Below, piece by piece: positions 25,101-37,100 of a DNA stretch of 64,000 nucleotides (the stretch's first letter is position 1; each line of letters begins with the position of its first letter). The notes under the pieces are model-generated. The model was not told the DNA's origin, made no database searches, and saw nothing but the letters and a program-made list of their open reading frames with translations. The DNA is from Thalassia testudinum. Taxonomy: Eukaryota > Streptophyta > Magnoliopsida > Alismatales > Hydrocharitaceae. Where the stretch lies: positions 49,290,001-49,354,000 of the forward strand of contig JAZHRO010000039.1 in assembly GCA_037157565.1 (NCBI GenBank), read 5' to 3'. The position numbers were made by a program, and so were the translations under genes.

Positions 25101-28100
25101 AGGCCTGCGGTTTGGTTTTCTGAAGTAATTGGCGTGGTGAAGAGAAGTCATCTCTGAAATAGATCTCTAGTATAGTAACAATCAATCTCCATATGTTTTG
25201 TGCATTCATGGAACATAGGATTATTGGCTATATAGGTGGTAGCTGGATTGTCACATCTCATCTTTATAGGCTTCTCAATCTTGACATGCAAGTCAAGTAA
25301 GACAGATCTCACCCACAAAAGCTCAGCAGCTATCTGTGCCATCGCTCTATATTTTGACTCAGCACTGGACTTGGGCGCAACACTCTACTTCTTACACCTC
25401 CATGTCACTAGATTACCGACCACATAAGTACAAAAGTCAATAGTCAATTTCTTGTCGGAAAGGCAACCAACATAGTCTGTATCATAATATCCCTGGTCAT
25501 AGAGTTGCCTTTCTTGAATAGCAATTCACGTCTTAGTGCTCTTTTCAAGTATCTGAGCACCTACATAGCAGCATCCCAATGTTGCTTGGTTGGCTTGTCC
25601 ATAGATTGGTTGAGTTTTCCAATAGCAAGAGAGATATATGGATGTGTAATAATGAGGTAGAGCAACTTCTCAATCAACTTTCTATATCCTCTGCTCTCTA
25701 TGACCTATGACTCTGCATTATACAAGTGCATCTTCGAGTCCATGGGCATGTTAGTTGGCTTGGATCCCAACATCCCAGTCTCCTACAACAAATCAAGAGT
25801 ATATTTCCTTTGACTAAGAACAGTGCCTACCTTGCCTCTTTCCACTTCAATGTCCAAGAAATATCTCAAGTAACCAAGATTTTTCATTACAAATTTTTCA
25901 ACCAACCTCTTCTTGACATCAATTATCCCAGTTGTATCATCGCCAATGATAATAAGATCATCTACATAAACAAGAAGCAAAACAGTTCCCCTTGTTTGTT
26001 TTCCACACAAACAAGGAATGATCAGAAGATGACCTACCGAGTCCCATATCTTCAATAACTTCTGATAGCTTTTGAAACCAGGCCCATGAACTCTACTTGA
26101 GTCCATATATTGCATTCTTTAACTTGCATACACACTCTCCCTGAGTATCAAAACCTGGAGGTTGCTACATATATACCTTTTCTTGTAGATTACCATACAA
26201 GAAAGCATTCTTCACATCCAACTAATATAGTGACCAATCAAGATGGGCAGCAACAGAGATAAAAATCCGCACAGTAGGACGCCTGGCCACTAGAGAAAAG
26301 GTGTTAGAAATCCACCCCATATGCCTAGGTGAATTTGTTTGCCACAAGGCAAGCCTTATACCGAGAAATAGATCAATTAGGATTGTATTTCAAGGCAATA
26401 ACCCAACGACGGCCAACAGTACGTGCATGAAGTGGTAATGGAGTAAGCTCCCATGTCTACCGAGATCTAAGAGCAGCTATCTCATCCTCCATGGCCTAGT
26501 GTCACTTTGGATTGAGTATAGCCTACTGGTAGGTGGATGGAATCTAGGTAGAGGATAACACCTCTATAAATAAAGCAAACGGGAGACTAAAACGGGTAGA
26601 AGAAACCGCCCCAACAACCTGGTAGTGTGCACAACTCCTGGGAGCCTTCCGAATAAAAATCAAAAGGTCAAGATCATCAGAAGGAGACTCAATATCACCA
26701 ATAGGAGACTCAGAAAGTTAAGGCTCAGTATCACCAAGAGGAGACTCAGAAACAACTGGAATATCACCTGTAAGGTCATCATCAGACACATGATGGTCAG
26801 TAGTGTCAACACATACCTGCTTTGGGAAGGATGATGGTACTAGAGGAGGGGGTGTGCGTTGCCTCTGCTTTTTCCTAAAATGTATTGGAGGATCTCTGAA
26901 TCTAGTGTTTGATGATATAATCTGAGTAGCAAGAAAATCTCCAAACTGAATAGAAGGAATGAGCATTGGTGCCCTCTCTGTCTCAAAAGACAACTAACTC
27001 CTGGTGACAAAACAATATGGCACAACCTCATGAAAAGTAAAATCAGCACTAACATAGTGCCTCTTTTGCAAAGGACCATAACATCTATAGCCCTTTTGGG
27101 TATGGTTGTATCCCAGAAAGATGCACTTAACTGCTCTGAGGGCCAGTTTATCCCTATTAGGCTCAGTAATGTGCACAAAGGCCACACAGCAAAAAATTCG
27201 AGGTGGCAATTGAAACAACTCTCTGTCTAGGTACAATATCTACCACGGTACCTGTTTAGATATAACAGAACTGGGCATCCCGTTAATCAAATAACATGCG
27301 GTAAGTACATCTCCCTAATATCATGACGGAACATTATGATGAATCAATAAAGTCCGAGTCACATCTAAAAGATGCCTATGCTTTCTCTCTGCTACCCTAT
27401 TCTGCTAGGATGTATGGAGACATGTGGTCTGATGAACTACTTGTGATCTGTAGAAGGTTGTCATTCATACAGTACAAAATTCAAGTGCATTACCAGTACG
27501 AATAACTTCGACAGTAGAAGCAAGCTAATTCTTTATTTCAATAATGAAAGTCATACTAACAGTCTCAACATCTGACTTATTCTTTAACAAAAATATCTAG
27601 GATAGTCTGGAACAATCATCCACAATTACTAAATAAAATCTATGACCTAGGTGATATGGAATACGACTAAGGCCCTATACATCTAAGTGTAGCAAATAAA
27701 AAACAAACTCACTAATAGTAGAACTAGCAGAATAAGTAGATCTGTGGTGCTTTCCCATCTGACAAGTGTTATAGTGAATCTTAGTGGCTAGTGAGACATA
27801 AGGAATGATGCGATCAAGCATGTCCAGAGATGGATGACCAAGACGATTGTGCCACTGCAGAGCACTCCCTGTAGCAAAACACAACTCCCTAGTATGATGC
27901 AGCAACTGGAGTCTGAGACAGGCGATACACACTCCTTTTTTCATGTCCGCCACCAATCATCCTCCCTGTAAGCTTGTCCTGAAACATACAACCAACATCA
28001 TCAAAAATCACCCTACAATTGAGATTCTTCGTAATCCTACTAACAGACAGTAAACTTGTAGCAAAATCTGGAACAAGTAGAACATTAGGCAATCTCTTAG

Positions 28101-31100
28101 TGGGGGTAACTGGTACCTCCCCCTAACCATCAACTCTAGAATGCTTCCCATCTGCTACCTGAATTGCCCTACTAGGATGCACAGACTGAATATGCTAGAA
28201 GCAACTATGGTTACCACTCAGGTGCCATGATGCATTGGAATCAACCAGCCAAGTAGACCTATCAGAAGCACCAAAAACACAATCTATACTTGAGGAGGCT
28301 ATGGCAGCAGTGTCTGAGGATGAAGAAGGGACCTCCTGAGTGATCTGAGCAAGTCGTTGCACATTGCATCATAATCTGCTCATGACACTATGTCTGACTG
28401 TCTCAAAAGTGGTAACAGCCTAATTGGCCACAGGAGGTCTCCCAGGCTTGGACCAACAGGAAGCCTCCACATGGCTGATCCGACCACAGAAAGTGCGTGT
28501 AGGATGTGGTTTTCCTGTTTGTCCTTTGCCACGCCTATGTCCATGAGTAGAGGGAGAACCCTGAGTCCCCTGACCTCCACCAACTGCTAAAGCGGTAGTC
28601 TGTCCAGTAGTCTCTGGGAGAGGAGCAGTCACAATAATCCTGCTAAGTCGACTACATGTCTCCTCAAGAGAGGGAAGATCTGTCAAAGTCAACATCTGAG
28701 AATGTGAAAAGTCATACTATGGGCCTAATCCAGAGAGGAAATGCAAAACTGTAGTCTCCTTGCGGTAGCCCCACTGAGTAATACATGTGCATACAAGCCT
28801 GCATGCATTGTACTTCTCCAGAAGCCTTTTTAATGTAGTATAATATTGAGTCAAGGGTTGCCCCTCCTGCTTAAGGGAAAACATCTCGCTATAGATCTAA
28901 TACACCTTGCTGGAATTCTTTTCATAAGAGTATGTATCATGAAGAGAATCCCACGTCTCCTTTGCAGTCTTGTAGTACATGATACCATCTCCAATCCGAG
29001 GGGAAATTGCATTCATGATCCACGCTCTCACCATAGCATTGTCTTTTTTCCAGGTAGCGTACTTCCCTGTCTTGTTTCGAGGCTCTGGCTCAAGAAGATG
29101 TTCCTTGTCATGACCCTCAATGGTCATCAGGAACCTTTGCGACCAACGAGCATAGTTGATCTCATCCAACTTAACTATGGGGACAAAAAATGGGTTTTCG
29201 TAATTCCTGCTCTCCTGATTTGTCTCCAATGACACCTCAGATGAAGACAAAGAAGCCATGATGCTTAGAAATCGTGGGAAGAAGCCAAAATTAGATATGA
29301 AGTTAGGTTTTCAAATATGCATAATCACTGGAGATCACAAAATCAATGATCTAACATGAAATCCAAGTGATTTTCTTCCTTGGAAATTACGTTAGACATA
29401 CATAGTAGCCCTTTGAAGATCAGGAGGTGCACGCTAGGACCAGGAGGGACCCCAGTGGCCCTCAACAAGAGGCTGCTACCTCCCCCTCGCTGTCACCAAT
29501 CTGCCCATACCCCATTAACGGCGTTGCTACCGGCTAGTGGGGATGATGCGCCGCTGCTACAGCTGTAGATTGGGCCGTTGTACCCTGCTGCGATGCCGTT
29601 GGGGCCGTCATTGCCCTAGCTGCGTCGCTGCAGGGGCCGTTGTCGCCTCCTTTGTCAGTGGCGATGCCTTTGCCGACATTACTGCCACTGGTAGAGACGA
29701 TGGTGGCAAGGAACAACGGGGAGAAAAGAGATTTTGGGTTTTGGTGGTATGAATCAGAGGTTTATTTCAATGGGATACCCGAGAGCCAATCTGAAATCAT
29801 TGCTCTGATACCAAGTAAGAGAGAACAAATAATCTTATTCTTCAAGAAAACCCTACACCTCTTTATATAGAGAAAGGTATTCGATAAATTAGATCAAAGA
29901 ACCAATAGAAAACATAAACTAAATAAGCAGTACAAAAAGATAAAGATAACTAGAGTGTATCTCAACAATACCTTGCCTTATTAAGGAAGATGATAACAGG
30001 ACTTTTCTTGAAGTTCCTTCTGATAAAGAAATTTATGAGGTAATTTTTAATCTTCCTAATGATAAGTCTCCGGCATCGGATGGGTTCACTTCAGAATTTT
30101 ATAAAGCATTGCTGGCCAATTATTAAGGAAGATCTTTCCGCAGTTAAAGAATTTTATGTGCATTTTTGGATGCCAGCTTCCGTGAAGTCTACTTTTCCGG
30201 CTTTTATTTCAAAGAACGAGATTCTTAGAGATTTCAGATATTATAGGTAAATTAGTCTTTGCAATGTTTTTTATAAGATAATTACAAAAATTATGACAGA
30301 CAGATTGAGTTTTTTTGTTGCCATCTCTTATTATTGAGAATCAAGGTGGTTTTGTGGTAGGAAGAAGTATTTTTGAAAATATTATTCTTACTCAAGAGAT
30401 GGCACAACATATTAATCAGAAATCCAGCGGAGGAAATGCTATATTCAAGTTGGATATGGAAAAGGCTTATGACAGGATAGAGTGGGAGTTTCTTTTTTAT
30501 GTACTTTCTAAGTTTGGATTTAATGGGATGTTTATTTTATTCTTGAAGAGTTGCATTTTTGAGGTTCCTTTATCGTTATTGATTGATGGAAGCTCTATTG
30601 ATTGATTTTCTATTTCTAGAGGTCTTTGTCAAGGAGACCCTTTACCTTCCTTTTTATTTATTATTGCAGAAGTTTTAAATAGAGGATTGGTTAATCTTCT
30701 AAGCTCTGACAGAATTCTTCCTTATCATTGTCATTGGAAAACTTCTCATATTTCTCATTTATTGTTTGTTGTTGGTACGGCCATATTCACTGGTGGTTCC
30801 AAAAAATCTTTAAAGTTATTTATGATGTTTCTTCTGCATATGAAAAGGCCTCAGGACAAAAGATTTGCGAGGCCAAGAGCAACTTCTATGTTTCTTCTGA
30901 CAGTTCTGAATTAAGGATTGCTATTATCAAAGAAATTACAGGAATGTCTATGGAGCTATGCCTTTTACTTATTTGGGCAGTCCTATTTTTAATGGCAGAA
31001 TAAAGAAAAAGTATTTTGAATATTTGATACATGGAGTTCAAGAGAGAGTGGCAGGTTGGAAAGGCAAAATTTTATCCCCAGGTGGAAAACTTGTGCTCAT

Positions 31101-34100
31101 AAAAAGTGTTCTTTCTAGCATTCCTATCCATACTATGTCTGATTATGATATTCCTAAAGGCATGTTGGTTAATCTAGAGAGTATTTTTTCCAACTTCTTT
31201 TGGGGTGGCGAAGAAGGTCATAAGAACAGGCACTGGGTGGCTTGGGATAAAATGTGTAAACCTCTAGAAGGAGGAGGATTAAACATTAGAAAACTTGATG
31301 AAGTTATGATGGCTTTAAAGATGAAAATGGCTTGGAGACTTTATCATGGAGGTACACTTTGGGCTGATTTTATGCAAGCCAGATATGGACTTGTTGTGGA
31401 TAATCTTCTAGTCAAAGGGCCCTCAAGATGGAAAAATCTACAGTCAGCTTGGAAGATAGTTAAAGAGAATACCAAATGGTTATTGGGGAATGGGGATTTA
31501 CATTTCTGGACTGAAAATTGGTTGTGTTAGGAATAAAAAGGCCACGTGGTAGTCAGTCATGCCACATGGCAGTGCTACGTGGCAGCATCTGAGGGGCCCA
31601 TCAGGGCCAGCGGTTTAGAGGTCCAAGGGACCAAGTTTGGTTTGCTTAGGATGTCAAATTTTGTTATTTTGTTTAGAGGGTTTTTAGGAAAGTTATTTTT
31701 AAGAATTAGTTTGGGATTTGATCTTTCTTATTTTAGAGATAAGAGTTTTTTCCTATTTTTGGGATAGGTTCCCTCCATGAAAGAGAGTCTTCCCTTGTAA
31801 TTACTTTTGAGCAGTAATAATATTTCATATTCTAAGGCTCCTCTCCTTTCTCTCTTCTCAACATCACCACCACCGGCCACCCAAGGCAGCGGGTCATCTC
31901 TGCCGGCGACCCAAGGCAGTCAGCCACCCAAGGCTGCCGGTCACCACAGCAGCCACCGGCTGCTGCTCCATCTCCCCGTTTTCCCACATGAGCAGTCCAC
32001 ACGTGGATTGTTTTCCCACGCCAAGGGAACCTCCACGCTCCAAACATGCGCAAATCTTGACAGGTTGTATGATACTAATATTGCAGACATGGACAGTGTA
32101 ATTGTTTCCAATCCATCTTTAAGAGTTTGTGATATATTCCAGGATGGTGTTCTTAATGTGGAATATTTGCAGGAATTGAATTTGCCAACACCTATTATGG
32201 ATGGCATTATAAGCAATGGTCTGAAAATTAATGAAGAATCTCCTAGAAGATGTTGGAATCCTCAGAACGATGGAAATATAACTGTTAAGTCAGCCTGGGT
32301 TTCAATCAGGGGAAAAAGTGACATTAAAAAGTGGGGTAGAGGTGCATGGGAGACTGCTTTTACATAAGATACCTTTTGATGATACTATTCAAAGAATGAA
32401 TTTTCCCTTAGTTTCTAAATGTAACTGAAGTACTTATTTTCGTCAAATGGAGAATGAACATGTTTTCTTTGATGGTGAACTTTCAAATATTTTATGGAAA
32501 TGGTTTTTAACTAAGGCTCTTCTTGGCGAAAAGAGAAAAGAAGTTGGACTGGATGGTGTCATCATCTTTTGCGAAGGCCTTCCAAGGAAACTCTTCATAG
32601 AATAAGAAGAATGTATTTTGTGTGGATGTTATGATTCATTTGGAAGGAAAGAAATTCAAGAAGAATGGCCAGTGAATATTCGCCTGATTGGCTTGTTCTT
32701 AGAAAATTGAACTCTTCATGGCAGACATGTGAAAAATAGTTTGGAAACAAAATTGTCGATTATATGGGCTTTAAAGCTAAAGAGGTTGAGAATAAATGTA
32801 AAATTTTGCTTTGGGACTCTTGAGAAGAAAAAAATGTCTTATTCCAAATGAGAAACCTTAGCCTTTCTTTTATATTAGAAAGGTTTGGAAAAATTACAAA
32901 AATACCCTAAAAGTAATATAAATAGTAAAGTCCCTAGGATCAACACATCCCCTCAAGTTGAGTCGTAGATATTTACAAGACCCAACTTGTCGCACAAGAA
33001 GTCAAGACGCTTCTTCTTTAGAGCCTTGGTAAATATATCAGCCAAATGAAACTCTGAGGAGACATATGGGATACTAATCCTGCCATTAAGAACAACATCA
33101 CAAACAAAATGCCAATCAACCTTGGTATGCTTGGTCCTCTCATGAAAGACTGAATCGAGGCAATAATTTTTTTTTTTTTGAAAAATAAGAGGGCGGTTAT
33201 CCGAGAGAGAAGTGGAACAAGTAGAGTAGTTTAGACACCAAGATCTTGCAAGAAGGAAATAATCCACATAATCTCACAAGCAGCCTACGCCATGCCTCTA
33301 TACTTTGCCTCAGCACTCAAACAAGCCACAAAACTCTACTTTTTGCTCCTCCAAGAGATAAGATTTCCCCTAAGATAGACTGCAAAGCCTGAAGTAGAGC
33401 GTTAATCATCCACAGACCCAGCATAATCTACATCAAAGTAAGCAAGTATATCTAAGCTACCACCATTTCTGTAATAGAACGCTCTACCTGGTGTCCTCTT
33501 AAGGTACCTTAGAATGCGGCAAACTTCACGCCAGTGGCTGTAACATGAAGCCTGTGTATGCTAGCTAGCTCTGCTCACTGCAAAATTGATATAGGCCTCA
33601 TGATTGTAAGATAGAGTAAGCAACCCACAATACTATGGTAGCAAATAACGCCCTTATACAATGGATCCTTCTCATCAGAAGGGCGTGCATGGGGTGGCTC
33701 CACAAGTATACCAAAGGGCTTAGTCTCGAGTAAACCTACCTTCTGAAGTATCTGAAGTGTATACTGCCTCTGTGATAAGAACAAACCTGATCCATGTCGT
33801 ACTGCCTCAATCCTCGGGAAGTATCTCAACTCTCCCAAGTCCTTGGTAACAAAGGTAGACTGCAACAAGGACTTGGTCTCGACAATCCCATTCTCCTCAT
33901 CACTAGTAAGAATCATATCATCCACATACACAACTAAGATAACAACACGAGTATGTCCTCTATACTCAATCTTCCTGATGAAGACAGAGTGGTCAGAAGT
34001 AGAGCGTTGAATCTTCTCAATCCCTGTACTAAGCCTCTCAAACCAGGTATGAGGACTCTGCTTAAGTGCATATATCACCTTTCTCAGACGGCAAACATGC

Positions 34101-37100
34101 TCCCTCTGATAGTTGTAACCTAGTGGCTGCCTCATGTACACCTCCTCAGATAAATCACCATACAAGAAGACATTTTTAATATCAAGTCGATGTAGAGGTC
34201 ATTTCCTAATCACAACAACAAAAATAATAATCCTGACAGACGTAATACGAGCTACAAGAGAAAATGCCTCAAAGTAATCTACCCCATAAGTCTGAGTAAA
34301 GCCTTTGGCAACAAACCTGACCTTATACCTGTCCATTGTCCCATCAGGCCTATACTTGATGGTGTAGACCCATCTACAATCCACCACAGCAGCATCATCA
34401 GGGCACGATACTGGCTCCCAAGTCTGTCGTGACTGTAAGTCTTGTATCTCCTCATCCATCGCAGCCTGTTGCCTAGGATCACGAGAGGCCTAAGCAAAAT
34501 CCCTAGGAATAGGAGAAGCAGTAATAGCTGAAGCAAAGTGAAGAATACCATCTGTAAGATGAGCAATGCCTATGTACTGAGAGAAAGGATGGAGTGTGCC
34601 CGCTCTACTAGATCTCCTAAGAGGTAATTGCTCCTCTGTGCTGGAGCTACTCTCATCTACCAAATCAGAACAAGGTCCAGTATCTGGAGAAGTGTGTGGC
34701 CTCTGCTGGTAAACCTGAGTCTCCTCCAGTGTAGCATGTATAGACGTTCCCTCCTCTAAGAAGTAAGAAATCTTCTCAAATAAGGTGACATCTGCAATGA
34801 CAAGATCTCCTCCGACTCGGGTCATAACACCTGTACCCTTTCTAGGTTTGGAGTACCCAAGAAAGTCGCATTTGACTGCCCTAAGAGAGAACTTGTCCTG
34901 ATTATCATATGCCTGGATAAAATAAGTACATCCAAACACCCTCAGGGGTGTAGCAAAGGGCCTATTACAATTTAGATGAATCACCAAGAAAGGAATCTGT
35001 TTTCGAAGAACCGACGAAGGTACCCGATTAATCGGGTAGGCTGCAATAAGTATGGCATCTTCCTATAATTGCTTAGGAACTTTCATATGGATCATCAGGA
35101 TCCTAGCAATGTCCAAAAGATGTCGAAGCTTGCGCTCAACCACACCATTCTGCTGGATGTGTAAGCACACGACGTCTGGTGAATAATGCCTCAGGAAGAA
35201 AAGAGACTTTGCACATCTAGCTGCATAAACTCCAAAGCATTATCACTGCAAAAAACTTAAACCATAGCATCATACTGAGTTTGAATTTTTGCTAAGAACT
35301 GCTGAATAACCAGGGAATATCTTCATGGGTCTTCAAGAAAACCCAAGTGAGGTGGTTATGATCATCCACAATCACAGTGTAATATCAATGTCCTTTTGGC
35401 ATAGGCACTCTGGATGGCCCCCACACATCACAGTGTACTAAGGCAAAGGGAACAATACTCACTCTAGCATCTCTCTGTGGATAGGTACGCCTGTGGTGTT
35501 TCCAAGCTAGCAATCCTCACACTGTAACATCAGAGAATCTGACAAATTGGGATACATCTGTCGCATCTTCTTGAGCAAGGGGTGCCCAAGTCTCCTATTC
35601 CATAGCCATGGGTCAAATGCTATGGATGCTGCTCCTGCAAACAAAGCAGGTGTGTCAAGGTAATAGAGTCTCTCACTCTATACCCTCACCTATAATATCT
35701 CCTGTCTGTTTATCCTGGAAATAGCAATGGCCCTCGTCAAACACAATGCAACACCCAAGATCCCTACAGATGTAACTCACAAATAGTAGATTCATCGGGA
35801 ACACAGGAGCACAATGAACTTCTAACTGCATCTTCGGGGAGGCACGTACACACCCTACGGTTGTGATGGGTGACATGGCTCCATTGGCCACCTTAACATC
35901 CTTGATCCCATACAGAGTTTTGGGATACATAAGACGTTTCACATCTGTAAAGTGGATAAAAGTCCCAGAGTCAATTATCCACCTTCCTCCAATCCTCTTC
36001 ATGTCTCCTTGGGTTGCAAACGTAAATCCTTTCTAGTCTGAAACAGAACTTCTTGGTGCATAGCTCCCATCTTTAGTGCACAAGAGAAGACTTATCACGT
36101 TTAGGGAAGCAAGCTTTGTCACCAATGGTGAGAGGACTTATCACGACACTTAGGAAGCGTGATATACACTTCATCACACAAGAAACTGCATATCGTATCG
36201 CAAATCGGGGTGGTGATGGCCTGATTAAGCCACTGACAGACCTTCCACAAGTCTGCTGACGACGATGGGAAGGCCAGCGGCCTGCTGCGCATAGCCAACA
36301 GGGTTGCCAACCACCCATCGGGCGCCAGTGGTCTGCTGCACGCCTTTGATAGGGTTGCCAGCCCCTTGCTGGGCAATGGCGATGGCCTTAAGGCCAACAA
36401 CAGGGGCAGCAGCGGCGACATGAGTGCTGGAAATGCTCCGCTGTCGTTGCCCTTGGCCATCCTTCGGACCATTGATTGAATCACCACAATATTGGTGATC
36501 CACTCATCTTTAGGGTGGAATATTTGGTGGAATATCGGAACACCGGCCTAGGACCGTTGCTCTGATACCATGTTGAAAAGAAAAGAATGTCTCTTATTCC
36601 AAATGAGAAACCCTAGCCTCTCTTTTATGTTAGAGGGATTTGGGAATATTACAAAGATATCCCAAAAGTAATATAAATAGTAAAGAAGTCCCTAGGCTCA
36701 ACAAGGAGAAGCCTACACAGGGTATTTTTAAATTAATTGTGAATGGAGCTTCAAAAGGAAATCCTAGTTCTACAGCAGGGGGAGGGATTAGGGATGCCAA
36801 TGGGAGAATTTTATTTGCCTCTCTCATTTTTTTTGGTTCGGAATCCAATATGAAAGCAGAGTTGAGATCTTTAAAGGATGGACTCTTGTATTGTAAGGAT
36901 AGAGGCTATGAAAGGGTATTATATCTTTAACTGATATTATTGTCATAATATCCCATCAATACAGAGAAGCAAACTGTATGGCAGATTTCTTGGCCAATGA
37001 AGCCATCAAAAAAAGAAGACACTTTTTATGCTAATTATGATGATATGCCTAAAGCCATGAAAAGAATGAATTTACCTTATGTCAAGTTCCATTGGCTTTG

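Larger units (their letters stand above)
24852..29972 (-). mobile_element. reverse Ty1/copia element inside the LINE, duplication ATACC
   Basis: On the minus strand the 5' LTR is 29814-29967 and the 3' LTR 24857-25012, both starting TGTTGAGATACACTC. The duplication ATACC is at 24852-24856 and 29968-29972. The complement of the primer-binding site, GCTCTGATACCA, is at 29802-29813. Gag starts at 29259 ([12 protein letters not shown]). Protease, integrase, RT ([12 protein letters not shown] near 25950) and RNase H follow toward lower coordinates. Reading GATTTGATACC onto TTGCCTTATTAAG, with the insert removed, restores the host LINE frame ([10 protein letters not shown]). Internal proteins resemble those of the copia element at 14.1-18.7 kb, so the two belong to one family. 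Numerous stops make it inactive. Confidence 0.95.

Noticed and set aside
36073..36503. minus-strand frames in the leader of the second reverse copia element
   Set aside because: They lie between the primer-binding site and protease region, with no gag motif or conserved domain.
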